Assembly (NCBI GenBank): GCA_023159155.1
Contig: JAJNNX010000019.1
Span: 124,001-188,000, forward strand
Length of the DNA stretch: 64,000 nucleotides
Direction: 5' to 3'
Source of the DNA: Ustulina deusta
Lineage: Eukaryota; Ascomycota; Sordariomycetes; Xylariales; Xylariaceae
Part shown: positions 45,987-58,483 of the stretch, one piece after another
Numbering within the stretch: the first letter of the stretch is position 1
Layout of the letters: each line of letters begins with the position of its first letter
The notes under the pieces: model-generated
What the model was told of the DNA's origin: nothing
The model's database searches: none
Seen by the model: the letters and a program-made list of their open reading frames with translations, nothing else
Translations under genes and position numbers: made by a program

Positions 45987-48796
45987 CTTGCAAAATGGCC
46001 TTGACGATGCGGCGAGGGCGAAGGAGACTGGGTTGAAGCTTGCTGGGGCAGAGTACCATACAAGATGTTCGATGTGATGGCTCTATATATACTCATCATT
46101 CCCGTCGTCATACGTATACTGTCACCAAGGTCCTTGCTATTGCCACCATATTTCCGGATAATGGTACACAATGCCGAATGCATCTCGAGAAACTAGATTG
46201 TTGCCCTTCCCGACTGGCAGGGTATTTCCGAAATAGGAAGGCTGACGACCGTTTTACCCGTTGAAACTGGTGAACAATGAACTAGGAAAATATTAACCCA
46301 AAACTAGACTAGCTGCAAAATGTCGATGAATTGCAGTGAGACAGTCTGATTGAATACTGGTACTCAAACGCATCCAAGAATGTAGACTGAGGCGGTCAGG
46401 CTCCTATGCTTACAATTTCTTCTCGCATAGCCTACGCCAAAAAAACGTGCCTGTGCCTGTGCCTGATCTCGAAACACTCGGTAGTCGACAAGACGTGGCT
46501 GATGCCGAATTGCTAGCTCCCAGATAAGCTTTAGCCAAGCGCTATAGTGCCGTCCCTCCCGATGCCGAAAATACGAAATTTGACCCATAGAACTAGTGCA
46601 GTGCCTAGTCTAGTCTGAAGCCGCTTTCGTCACCGCCGTTGATAATGGGGAGGCTTAGGAGCCGAGAGACATGCATGACGGGCGGTGCCGGTATGAGCAA
46701 GCTCTATCAACGTTCGTTTCCTCAGAATGCCTGCCTACTCCATCTCGGATCAGCTCGGTGTCTCGGGATTTCTCATCCCAGTCGAGAAAATAACTTATAT
46801 CAAGGATATCAGGGTCGGAACGAATATATAGAATTGCCCACTTCAGAAGGGGCTGAGTTGAACCTTGCAGATAAACCACAAATTTGCTGGGGGCCACCTT
46901 ACGTCACTACGTGGTTTGCGGATGCATATGGTAGTCGGCTGTGCCGAGCTATCCAGATTAAGGGTCCGATCGTGAGTGTCTAATTGGGGTAGAAGAATAT
47001 AGATAGCCCGCCTATCCTAGTTGCATCAGGCTACGCCTCAGACCCTGGCCTTGGACTGGGGTAGTAGCCGTTGGCACTTAGTATTACATCAGCGAAAGTA
47101 ACTCCATGCAACCTCCGTCGTATTGCTTTTCCTCAAGCCAAGCGTTAATGCATTCTAGCACCTTGGAAGTCCAAATTAATATGCTGCTGTGTCGCATGAA
47201 GTAATCTATGTCCATGAGAGTCGCCCTATCCCCTATCCTTGATGTTGTCATATCCTTGAGGGAGTATATAGTGCGCCAACCCATTGTAGCCATAGCGCTG
47301 AGAGGATCTGAGCCCATACCCAGGTTTTAACTCGGCACATACACCCGATGCTGCCGACACCCGTATGTAATATCGCTGTAACAACCTAGAGGGTAAACAA
47401 ATGCCAAACCGATGCTAGGGCAGTGGTATTTTGGAGTCATCAGTTCCCAGGTAAGGGTAATAAACTTGAGGCCTACGCGCGGCTTTGGAAATAAGTAGGT
47501 TAGAGAGTGTAGGTACGTGCGTGATGAAGATTCCAGACCGCCGAGATACCGAAGGCGTGGTTCCTGATGTTGTGGACTCCGAAGGGCAAGACATTCAGCC
47601 AATCAACTTTTGTTGTTGCCTATAGCTAGCCATCAGTCTCAGCCCCCTTTTCTTTTTACTCATCACCGCCTTTTACTCTGCGCTTTCTCCTTCCCATCTA
47701 GATAACATTTGTCGTTTTACCGTTTATCTCTATCCTAAACAGCCTTGACAATTCTATGTGCATCGATTTCATGACAGGCCTCATCAAGTAAGTCGTAAAG
47801 TATGGCTGAATAAATCGTTGACATCATGACTAGATTCATGGCGACATATTCTCACCCAATGTGAATAACAGCCGCTCTTTTATCGGGTTCTAATGTGAGC
47901 GTTACATCTGTGCTCAACCTTCCATGTAAATATTATAAGTTATATATATTGAAGTGGGCAACTGTAAATAGCTGTTCACACCTTATGGATTTGTCACAGC
48001 GCCCCTATACTAGGAGGTAAGCCGAACCTACACTTCCTAGCATAGTTATCACCCCCCCCCCTCTTGGGGAATCAATTGATCAAGTGAAGGAGCCAAAGAA
48101 TATGAATTCATTCGCAATGCTAGCTATGTTGTGGATGTCCTCGTCGATTTTCGTGAAAATTAACGCCTATGGTGTTTATATCCCCTACGAGTAAAGCCAC
48201 CAAGTGGCTTATGCATATACTAAGCCCCTGTAATCCACTCACACCACTTCAAGATATATATATCTTTACACATCTCGCTCTCCTACTCTCACAATCATCC
48301 GCGCAGATGTGAGGGGCAGGATGTGTTAACATTTTCTCATTCGACTCATGTTTTTCATGCTGGCAGGTAACCCGTCCGGGGAGGTTTTCCGAAATGAGTA
48401 GCAATAAACGAGATCAGCACAGGGTATATAATATACAGAAACTGTTGCGGGCTGCAAACACTTGTTAATTACTCAAAATGCAACCTAACTGCTAGTTATA
48501 GAGCAATTTCAGATTATTTACAGAGTCTCCGCGGGGAGACAAATATTCTAGCCTTTAGTCACAGGTGATGAAAAGTGATAACTTATTCGCAATATAAAAT
48601 TGATGAGTTGCATTTTTCGCAGATGGATAAAAGCAGAACCCACGTTATTACTTAGAGGTACTCTACTTTTCCTGCCCCTTGCCCTTCCCCTTCCCCTTAT
48701 GAAGGGTAGCTTTGTACTGTTTAGCAATATCTGGAAGTAGGTCGGGAATTCCCTCATCCGGGCTATGGAGAGCAGCGTGCTGAGGGTAGGCTAAAT
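45987..48796. other. Intergenic region upstream of oxalate decarboxylase
   Basis: The right side of the decarboxylase promoter runs into about 2.7 kb without a supported gene. A pyrimidine-rich section (47,640-47,750) is followed by an ATG at 47756 and a 46-nt intron-like segment (GTAAGT at 47788, CTAG end at 47833) that would give a 20-residue peptide; it may be a noncoding transcript or nothing. A C10 run lies at 48052-48061. AT-rich stretches dominate after 47,900. Confidence 0.4.
46084..46091 (-). promoter_or_regulatory. TATA-like element of the oxalate decarboxylase gene
   Basis: A TATATATA-type run lies about 100 bases upstream of the ATG at 45986 on the gene's strand. The position suits a TATA box for an inducible gene, but this is only sequence resemblance. 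Confidence 0.35.
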
Positions 48797-49840
48797 TCAC
48801 GTTTGGTTTGCTATTTGATCTCCCCAGGAACTCTGGCGGAATCTTCTCACTTGAAGGTAGGACTCGTGAGCCTCAGAGCCCCCGGGGAAAATCTTCTTTT
48901 TGCTGTCCTTAGTGCGTGTTTTCAGCTCAATCTCTGCAATTTCAGCGAGAACGATTCGTGCTCGAGAGTTCCGCTTCTGAAGTCCCCTCGCGGCTAGAAC
49001 ACCCGCCACTTCAAGGTACAGATAATAGGGATCAAAGTAGGCTCGCATAGGACGGAATAAAGTCTCAGTGCTTCGAATCCCTGAAGTGTCCATGTCCTGG
49101 TTCCTGCAGAGAAGCTCCCAAATACAGTCAACTACTCTTAGACCCATCGACAAGTTATCGTTCTGCACCTGTTCTGGAACCCATATCGTTCCGTCTTTAA
49201 ATTATATTTATCTTTTGAGTGTATTGGGCACATTGAAAAGTACCCATCGAGCTGGCCGGATATGAATTTGGATCTTGAATCCGCTATACCATCGTAAAAG
49301 TCAGCGTTCGGGTCGGCTTTACCGCCTGAAACCCGCGGATCCATGATAGCGTACGGGGCAAGCTGGCGAAACACAGATGGTTCTGGTTCTTCCTGTTCGG
49401 CCAGGCCGATTATTTTTTTCTTACTGGCAAAATCACGAGGCTGGCACATTTGAAGGACGATGGAAATGAGCTCCCAGTGGTCTCCTCCGGTATTGATTGG
49501 CATGATGTGATAGGGGCGTGAGTGAAAATTCTTTCTGGGCATATCGGAATTACTGGGGAGCCGTCTCCTGCTACATGAGATATCGTTCGGGAATACTCTT
49601 CCCCCAACGGGGTTTCCGATAATCTTGGTCCCACATGCCAGCATACCCGCCCTTTGTGCTGTGAATAGAGAGGCGTTTGCTAATTTGCGTTGGGAGATGA
49701 TCCGAACGGAACTTAATTGTTTGTTTGATTTTATCTGCAATCAGGACGGCGGTGGGGGAAGACTGGATGTTCTCAAGAGCGTCTAACGACCCAACAGGTT
49801 CAACAAAAGCATCCCAATAGCCCTCGACTAGGTTCCAAAT
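48797..49840 (-). pseudogene. Ulp1-like (C48) cysteine protease relic
   Basis: Three pieces in different minus-strand frames run in order: about 49840-49570 (ending GKSIPERYLM before TAG), about 49555-49220 (with HIMPINTGGDHWELISIVL and YAIMDPR) and about 49195-48797 (WVPEQVQNDNLSMGLRVVDC onward). Together they resemble the catalytic core of SUMO-type proteases: HW histidine (codon 49479-49477), an Asp in IMDPR and the Gln of VQND. Where the family has the nucleophile in a xSCG motif, this sequence reads SMG (Met codon 49147-49145). I find no GT-AG intron that joins the three frames, so frameshifts are likely. Without the cysteine it should not cleave anything. The family call rests on these motifs only. 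Confidence 0.5.
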
Positions 49841-50268
49841 TTGTTAACCCCGTGGGGCCAGGCCGTGGCCATCGCGAATGTGTTCTTCCGGCGATTCTCC
49901 TGAGAGTTCCCTGGGCCGGAATTAGACATTGTTGAGAGGCTGCAATAGCAAAAGTTTGAAAAGTAAAATAAAGTGAGCTAGCTAGATTAAAGATCAACAT
50001 GTAGTATGTTTGTGAAGTAGTACCTATGTTGGTGACTGAACTTGTTTGGAGAGGAATCACATTAAAAAAATATTTATTATTCAATGAAGCAGCCTCTAAT
50101 GTTGACTTTCTCTTGGATTCCTAGACACACATAACCTTAGAAGAGTAACAGAAGAAGCTACTAGGCCGTCAACAATTCTGTTACGGCCACGGATTAGTCA
50201 TTTTGTAGTGCTCCTTAACCTTGTAAGGTTTCTTTACAATAAAATGTATTGTTAGAACTCTCTAGACC

Positions 50269-50376
50269 TGTCACGGAACAGAACCGCAGCACTGTACCGT
50301 AACACTACCAAAAGATAGAACGTAATCAAGTCGGGAGCTTGACCTCGTCTGCAGTCTATATATGAGAACTGTGACA
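50269..50376 (-). mobile_element. Solo-LTR-like element, copy 2, with 5-bp target duplication
   Basis: The 108-bp element begins TGTCACGG and ends CTGTGACA on the plus strand and is flanked on both sides by AGACC (50264-50268 and 50377-50381). TG...CA ends plus a 5-bp duplication are the hallmarks of LTR retrotransposon insertion. It aligns in reverse orientation with copy 1 at 43815-43923. No internal retrotransposon region is present, so it is a solo LTR or a small nonautonomous derivative. Confidence 0.7.
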
Positions 50377-50904
50377 AGACCATTCTCCGCGCTGTATAAC
50401 TGAATAATGACTACTAGAATTTGTCGTAGCCTTAGCTTTGTTTGGGAAACTGAGGAAACCATTCCAAATTCTAGTGTCTAGGGGTAACTTGACCATCTAA
50501 TTTATCTAGTAATTATTGTAATGTAGTTGCATTACATTTTTGGAACTCAGTGACTTCGATATTTATAACTTTCGTTCGTAGTTACGCATCCGCTTTGTAC
50601 ATTATTAGTTAAACAGGACCAAAAAACCGTAAGTAAGGAAATTTCTGACGCTTATCGCCGTCAAGGTAAACATCTACCTAGTATATTACCTTATTCCACC
50701 TTCAGCTTGTGTCTCCCGCGATTGGAACGGGCCGGGTTAACAGATCACCCAATTATATTTCAGCTATTGCCTAACATAGTTTATTAAAAAGGAATTAATA
50801 ATTAAAGCGATTAAATGTTGTTGTTATCATTTCATTTAAAATATGAGATTTTGTCCACCCTCAAGGCTAACTAATTCGATCCGTCTTAAAGAAAAATAAC
50901 ATAT

Positions 50905-51054
50905 ATGCCAGGCAAAGGAAAAAGGCTACGGGTCGGCCCTAAAGAATACGCGTTTGCCACACTGATTCTCGAATGCGGAAACAGCCGCACTATCCTTCCT
51001 GTAAATGCGACGCCTGCTAAAGATGATCGGTTAGTGGATAAAAATGGAGTATGA
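50905..51054 (+). other. Short open frame, 49 codons, possible exon or relic
   Basis: An ATG-started frame encodes a basic N-terminus (MPGKGKRLRVGPKEYAF) followed by a mixed segment and stops at TGA 51052-51054. The residue mix looks more protein-like than neighbouring frames. It ends without a clear donor site, and I recognise no family. It may be a transposon fragment. Confidence 0.15.
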
Positions 51055-53908
51055 AATCAGAAGACCCGTTGAGGGTGTAAGTATCGTCCATTCTTTGAAT
51101 CTGACTCTTAAATAAGGGGGTGATAGTGATCGACCTGAAGTCAAGGACTCTCTGTCTTGTCTTAGAAGAGGCTGGCATGGAGCTATAGCCGCTTCAGCTC
51201 TAAACTTCTGGCCGGGTTTCAGCGATCGTGTAAGCATAGTATCAGGAGCAGTAGTGAGAGTCCGACACCCCAGGGAAGGCCGAGTGTGGGGAGTCAGTCA
51301 AGATTTGAGACATCGGTCTGAGGAGATGATTCATGTACCACTGCTAAGGTGTTATCCAATCGGAGTAGCCTTTTATCCTTTCAACTGGGCGTTCTTTTGT
51401 CTCTCGGGTAGGAGTCGTCATCTGGAACATACCGCAGCCAGTCTAGGTATAGCTAATCTAATAGAGAAAATACGAGCTAAAAGATACACTCAGATCCTAG
51501 GGCTGCCAAATCATCGACGAAAAGGAGAGAGAATAGCGACACGTGCGATTCTAAGCACAATAAGTCAAAAGCCGTATCAATGAGCTAGGAATTCAGTCAC
51601 AAGACAACGGTGCCTGAGTTTTCCGTGAGCGTACAGATTACATATGAAGGAAGTTAAACACAGTTGGCGTTGTTTGGAAATAGAGATAGCGTTGCAGGTA
51701 GGCAGATCTCCAACTGGGGGAGAATCAGGAGTCGATGATGAGAAACAGGTTTTATTTTTATTTTTTTATTTTTTCCCTTTTTTTCTTCGTTTCTAGGTTA
51801 TTCATTGCTCAGTGGGAAGCATCGTATAGTTGGTCACTCCAAGGCGCCTCCTCGGCGCGTTGACGCAATTGGTATGCATGACTCCAAAGGGTGCTGATGA
51901 GGCTCTTTGGTTACGAGCGACGAATCAGGATGACGAATCTGAGTCCTTTGTCTCTAGTTGAGAAGGCAAGAATTCTTATTTTATTTTTATTTTTTGGAAC
52001 AATGACGAGAAGGATAGAGTGAAAGGAGAGTCAGGCAATTAAGTAATTGGTTGTCGGTCAGTTGACCCACTGACGTCTTAGGTGCTGTACCCGCCGGAGA
52101 CAGAAACAAGGACACCGGAAAGCGTCGGCACGGCACGAAAAGAAGCCGACCCCCGATATGCCATATTGTTCTCATTCTTCATTCTTCGTCCTCGCCTTGC
52201 ACCGTCATCTGTCGCCACCACTCGGCCATTGTGTCCTCCGCTCGAGGCACGACACGGGCGCGCGAAGGTACACAAGCGAGCACGGCGCCCGACGATGCAG
52301 AGAACCTTCATGTCGCGGCCTCATCGTCTCTCCGTCGCGCTCGCGGGCAAGTCACGAAGTGTTTCAAGGCCGATTCGATTACCTACATGTATCCAAACGC
52401 GGGGGCGTGTCTCTGCCTGCCGTACCGACTTACCTCTTTAGGAACTATTACTGCATCGCCACCGTAGGTCACCGGACACGCCCTACTAATTCGCCTGAGT
52501 AATGACATTGGCATTACCACGCGTGACAGCAACATTCAATTGTCATCTTGTCCGGTCTCCCTCCCTTCTTTTTTTTGTTTTTTTTTTGTTTTGGGTCTCG
52601 GAACCGACAAAAAAACTTAAAACCCCTTCTTAGCCATCCGCCACTTGCTGTGGCAATGATTTCTTCCCTGCCATCAGTGAGGATAGGGTCACATTGCGCG
52701 GGAGGCTTGACTGCAAGCATGTGCACAACCAAGAAATCGCCTTCGCTGGATGTGATTGATGCATTGATGCCTTCGGTGACAGCACCCGAGTACTGTAGTC
52801 CATATACACCTACCGTTCTAGCCAACAACAGCCAGCTCGTGCACGCCCTGCGAAACTCTCGGCGCCGCCTTGCCGCTGGTGCGGCGTCATGGTGGCTTAA
52901 GCCTTATGTCTGGCCAGTTCTCTCGCTCGACCTTGCTATTCTTCGCCCTCATCTCCGCCCTTTGCTCGCGCCCAGCCATCGTTGTCTGGCCGGCCTATCT
53001 CGAGATGCAGGGCGTCTACGGTATGCTAAGATTATGATACCCCCCCTGAGAAAGCTGGAGATACCTGCCTAGTCCAGGCCAAACCCCCATCCCTCGAACC
53101 CGGATGCGATGATTGCTAGACTAATACGCCAACTGTTTTGACTTCTCGGCTACGGAGCCGAGTACCTCCAAGTCCCGTTATCGAGGAGTCATCATCCCCA
53201 TAATATCGTGTGTAGTGCCCGAGGGGTAGGCAAGCCGCATAAGAACATTGCGTCGTTGCAACTTGATTTCTTCTCCTAGACTACGTACGCAGATGTTGTG
53301 CAGACGGGAGGCGGGCAAGTTTGTGCCCGTCCCCCTGCGAAGCGTGGCGCTTCTCTGTGCTTATCTAACCACATTCCAGTCAGTGCCATCTAACCATGGC
53401 AGTGCTTGGTGGCAGCAGTCTCCTCATACACTACCTACCGCGTGGTTTGGAGAATGGATAGTGTCATCGATTCCCCTGTCCAGTCGTCGCCATCCAAGGT
53501 TACGACCCAAGGGGGTGGAATGATGAAACCCCCCAACGTCACTGGTATATGTGTACCATATAAGCCCGCCCTCTTCGCATAGGTTGCCATGCGTCTACAT
53601 GGTCCACTCCATCTCCTAGATGGATATCCAAGGCACCCTGGCTGCAATCCAGCCACATGTGATCACCATTACAAATCTCCTTGCTGTTCATCGTTACACT
53701 ACGTCTTTGTTTATTGGATTAAAGGCAAGCGGCCGCTTCATTCACGTTTGACATCATGCAAAGCAACACCGCCTAATTCGATGGCCTTTATTATAAGATG
53801 CCCGGCCCCCCCACACAGATCGTCAACTCGACATTGCTCTGCCTACACACGCTTCTACCGCCGACAACCGTCCCAGCAGACCAGCTTCTCAACATCACCG
53901 ATATAACC

Positions 53909-54697
53909 ATGGAGCAAACATCACCACTCATTATCCGGGCCCAAGGAGCCGATAGCTTCGTCAAGTTCAGGGAACTTCCCGCCGAGTTACGCATCAAGAT
54001 CTGGCAATTCGCTATGCCAGCAGCAAGGACGGTCGTCATTAAATCGCCCTATTCGCAGAAGACTGTGCCTATCTCACTAGATAAAGTCTTGCCGCAAGCT
54101 GTCGACGATGGAGAGACATGGCAGTCCACAACACAAGTCCCTGCCCTTTTACACGTTAATGCCGAGGCGCGATACGAAGCCTTGAAGCATTATTCCTTAT
54201 CTCTCGGTGTTGGCAAAGCACAGCCGAGGGTGTATATTGACTTCAGCCGCGATACCCTGTTTTTCGGGGACGCAGAGCTGACGCCAGAATGCTCGCCCCT
54301 TTGGACTAAGACGAAAGATTTTGAAAAGATCCGGCGTCTGGCCATTGTCCCTGAGGGCGCGTGGAGGGCTCTGCATTGGACGAGGGACGTCGATCTTACT
54401 TCTTTACAAACGCTGATCTTCGTCCACGATGCTGAGAAGACCAGACCCGGATACCTGTCTCAACTAGTGGAAGATGAGCCATCAGTGGCCAAATTAAGTT
54501 TGCAGCTTGGGCTTGAGCAGCAGGTCCAGCAGCTAGAGGCAGCCGTAACGGAGGCAGAGCTCGAAATCGAGAACCCTATGAAGCAACGTATCCAAGCAGC
54601 AAGGCAGGAACTTGAGACGTTGAAGATGGTATTACCAGCACGATGGGAGAAGGAGCTGGTGGTATCAACAGCTGTATTTAGGGAAAGTAGGGCTTGA
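53909..54697 (+). CDS. 2EXR domain-containing protein
   Basis: Single exon, 262 residues from the ATG at 53909, whose context (AACCATGG) is much better than that of the in-frame ATG at 53798, which would add 37 residues. Residues about 17-110 match the fungal 2EXR domain (FVKFRELPAELRIKIWQFA, then a VNAEARYEAL block and YIDFSRDTLFF), a large ascomycete family of unknown function related to F-box-like helices. Residues about 195-240 are a Glu/Gln/Leu-rich segment likely to form a coiled coil. The frame is intact and has normal coding character. No signal peptide is visible from the preferred start. Confidence 0.85.
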   Translation: MEQTSPLIIRAQGADSFVKFRELPAELRIKIWQFAMPAARTVVIKSPYSQKTVPISLDKVLPQAVDDGETWQSTTQVPALLHVNAEARYEALKHYSLSLGVGKAQPRVYIDFSRDTLFFGDAELTPECSPLWTKTKDFEKIRRLAIVPEGAWRALHWTRDVDLTSLQTLIFVHDAEKTRPGYLSQLVEDEPSVAKLSLQLGLEQQVQQLEAAVTEAELEIENPMKQRIQAARQELETLKMVLPARWEKELVVSTAVFRESRA

Positions 54698-55749
54698 ATG
54701 ATGCCCTATAATTCCAAGCGAAGATTCCCCCTCTTTGTCCTTCTGCTATGAACTTTTCGGAACCTAGATACCCAATCCCCCCGGCCTCCCTTCCACTATC
54801 AGCATAATGTGAAGAGAGTTGATGTCATGATTATGAGCAAAGGGCATAAAAGTTGGTATCGCGTTCGGCCATGAACAATGGAATTAGGGGCTCGGCACTG
54901 CCCTCGTTCGCCGTGTATATGTTAATCAATACTTGTGCCGATTGCATTTATCGTTTACTTCAAGTCGTGTGACACGTCCACAGCATCCTCAGAAAAAGCC
55001 GTTAAATCATTTGGGGTCTTCAACAAACCTTGTCTTCCCTGGCTGACGTGATATGAGCGAGCCTTGGCCTTGACGCGCATACGCCACGCAACAGCACGCA
55101 CAAGCAAGCACCCGCTTCCCCGCACGCGCGTAGCCGTTTACTGCACCCCCTTTTCTTGCCCATCATTCATGGGTCAAACCACCACCAGGCCGCCTGCTTC
55201 GACATGGCGAGGTGCATGTGCGCTTGTGGTACGCAATTTGCCCAATTCCGATATTTACCGGCTTGGAAAGCTTAGAGACTTGATGATCATATAATTGATG
55301 CCCCAATAGTTATACCGCAACGGTAATTAGCCAACGAAGGAGGGTACAGATTTGTAGGGAGGTCATACTGCAGGGAGGAGGCGTACTGTAAGACAAGACC
55401 ATGGATTTGGGAACAGCCTACCTAACAGCAAAGATGGAAATTTTTGAAACGTGTGGCTAAGGCGGCTAGCCGCTTCCTCGCACACGACCTCTCCGCGCGT
55501 CCTTTACACTAGTGTAGGTAGTAGGATTCTGCAGAACAGGATTCGCAGGTGACGGGGAAGAGAGGATGTGATATCATTTGTCCGTTCAGCAAATGCAACC
55601 CCTCTCGTCATGTGTCTAGCCTACACGTAGTCTAGATCGGTTATTTTTTCCTTCACGAGCGAATAAAATAAGCTCCTCGCGCTGCGACGCACGAACGAAG
55701 ATCGCAAGGATGGATTAGAAGCACAAAGGAAGCAGGGTGGAGGGCGAAA

Positions 55750-55766
55750 GGGGGGGGGGGGGGGGG
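55750..55766 (+). repeat. G17 homopolymer
   Basis: An uninterrupted run of 17 G in purine-rich surroundings, the second long G run of the window. Confidence 0.9.
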
Positions 55767-58483
55767 CAGGGGAGTAGGGAAATAACCATGAAAAGATAAA
55801 AGTGAAAATCTTAAAACTTTGTTCGTCGCGGAATTTAGAGTTGTTTGTTCTTTGCTGCTCAGCTCTACTTATTCATGATGATGTCTGCCGGCGTTTCTTA
55901 CTCCTCTATTGCAGGTGCTTTCTCACAACACGCGTGTGGGATAATCCCTCGTGTTGAGTGATGCTTCCCATGGCGCAATTCTGATACATTCCATGCCGCC
56001 CCCAAGCCGCCCCCGCTCCCCCTCAAGACGGCGCCGATGAAGCCGGGCGTCGAAACTCTTTGTGTGGTTACGATACAAGCCACCGCAGGATCTTACACGC
56101 GTACGTCGCAGACGACACCCGGCAGGAAAGGAAAAGCAAAAGGCGCCGAACCCGATAGGAAATCTCGAGATCAAGGCACACATGTCGGCCCCTCGTACGC
56201 TATGCAGGACTAAGTGGAACGGCGAGTTGCCCGATGCAGTTTTCCTCTGGCTGTGGCGGCGTGAGAAGCCGGTTTGGCAATGACGTACGGCTTCGACATG
56301 TTGGGGGATATTAATACGGCTTTTCTCCCTAGCCATATTAACTCTCAACATTGACTTCCGGGAGATGCCGATTGAACGCAACGGTTATTAGAGTCTGGGC
56401 GAGATTTCCTCCTGCTGCTTATCAGAGAGCCTTTTGGATTTGAAATGGCGGCCTTTTATTTACACCGCTGCGACTACCTTAAGTACTAATGTATGCAAGC
56501 CGGTGTGATAGGCAGAGAGCACTATGCATTCCCATGCATGCGCTTGGATGCATCTTTCATGCGTTTTCCCGATGCCGACTTTTCAAGTGCCGTCGTCCTT
56601 GTGGCTGAAGAGGCTAATTATCTGATATGTCATAGCGATTTGTCTGGAAAAAAGTATGCACACGAAAAACATCTCAATCTTATTCCTGTATTCTCGTTTG
56701 GTATAATACCGGTAAGTTGTCAGCTCATGTTGCTTCTGACGTCACTTCGTCTGAACGTGAACAACAAACGGGGCTGATCGCGCACGAGATCGTGTGCAAG
56801 GGTGTGTAGCCTCGAACTCGGCCTTTTGAGATCTGCGTAATTTCCCATCGCAATGAAACCTTCGCGCGCCATACTCGGGGATGTCAAATGTGCCAGGGTG
56901 CATAGTAGCGAGTTGCAGCTTGCCTGTCATGGCATCGTCCATTCTTTCGCTATTGCCCATGGTGATGTCGCCCTTCTGAAGTTCGACGTGTCCTCCGCTC
57001 TTCTTCAAACCCCGCTCTTCCATGTTAAACTCCCATGAGTGATGGCGTCCTATTTCGCGTCCTCGTTCACAAGGTTGGTATCGCCAGTCGCCCCATATGC
57101 CGAATGAAAATAAACAAGACAGAAGAATCGATATCTGTCCAGGACCATTGGTGATCCTGAGTACGTCTTAGAGCACAGTGAATCGTTATTTCCCTCTTCC
57201 TTCTGATCTCTTCTTACGTCTTCGCTCTTCTCCCCGGCCATGGCATACCAACAAAGAAGACCAGGTTGAGACGCTTCCACAAACCCGCTGGGCACGCATC
57301 CTTCTCATCCCGCACCTTGTTTTAACGTGCCCCCCCGAATGTCTTACTACGAAGGTGCGGGTTCTGCGAGGAATTCTCTTTATCCTACTTGTCCCATTTA
57401 TAACCATCTGCATAGTAGCCATCGCTCGGGGTAGTGATTCGGGTGAAGGTGGGCAACGAAAATGTTGCGCCGGTCCATCGGCTACGGAATTCGACTATCC
57501 TTTGCGAAAGCTATCGCCTCGGGAACGGCAGGACACGGACATAACTGGGTTCGTTGCAGTCTGGGCTCTCTTCGATGGGTGGGTGGTATTATTCCCTCGA
57601 TCCGATCCGTCTGTGTCTCGGCTAACCAGCGACGCAATGCTCATCATTCTAGCTTGGCGATAAATATGGCGTCTCGTGTCTGGACTCTCAAATATACCAC
57701 CTTCCCCGTGATGTTGAATAATGCATCGTGAAAGCTTTATAGAGTTATTAGTAACTAAGGGCCGCAGTCAACCTAGTGCCATCTCATCCGAAAATTTAAC
57801 ATCTGCGCCACGAAGAGGATATATCGCTAGATATTATGCAACTTGGTTGCATTGTGGTAGTGTATAACTGCCGTGAATAGCTCGATCGACGTATTCTCGG
57901 TCGTCGCCACGATCGTGGTGCCAGCCAACAGCAGGTAAGTTTGTGAGGCATCCTTTTGTTACTCGTGCAAGCTTTGCCATTTTTTTGCAGCCGTTGAGAA
58001 AAAGCAAGTCTTTCAGCGAGACTAAGAAACGGCCGAGGGGGTGATTTCGAACGAGGGCGCTTGCCACATGGCCGTATGTATTGTTCACTAGTCTCTCCAC
58101 AGGTATCTTACTCGGCAAGGCTTCCAGAGGACCAGCAGCAGAGAGCTTCGCGTATTGTTAATGGTGAACATACCAACGACACATTTCGCTAAGACTTGGT
58201 ATTTCTGCTCCATTATGGATCCAGCAAGGCACTCCTTTCCCAGTCCAAAAACGACAATGTCGTTAGTGATGGAGCGGTCAACTAGAGAGATGGAGTACGC
58301 CTCAGCACACAAGAGCTATCCACTCGTCATCTTCGCTGGCTGTCAGGATGCGATATAGCCGCTGGTTCGGTGAGGAAGGCCGCTTCTGGAGGAACTTCAG
58401 ATAATTGCCTAGAGTCCGGCCATCTTAACGCCCTTCCGGTACATCTTTCAAGGCACCACTGAATAAGAAATGCCGGTAGGTGC

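Larger units (their letters stand above)
49841..53797. other. Intergenic region with LTR-like element and poly-T tracts
   Basis: The left part (49,950-51,000) is AT-rich and carries the solo-LTR-like element at 50269-50376 and a 49-codon frame at 50905-51054. T-rich runs with A or G interruptions lie at 51748-51795, 51970-52000 and 52567-52605. Overlapping frames of 70-174 codons at 52,080-53,070 occur on both strands and show no motif. No RNA gene is supported. Confidence 0.45.

Noticed and set aside
52082..53072. Frames of 78-174 codons on both strands
   Set aside because: Both strands and several frames are open at once, the longest begins in a poly-T tract, and no family is recognisable.
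53085..53135. Minus-strand tRNA-like A box and GGGTTCGAG word
   Set aside because: The two words are only about 30 bases apart, leaving no room for an anticodon arm; at most a fragment of a tRNA-derived repeat.
57178..57663. 161-codon plus-strand frame with a hydrophobic stretch
   Set aside because: It begins at a GTG, has one possible membrane segment but no family resemblance, and no intron would link it to neighbours.
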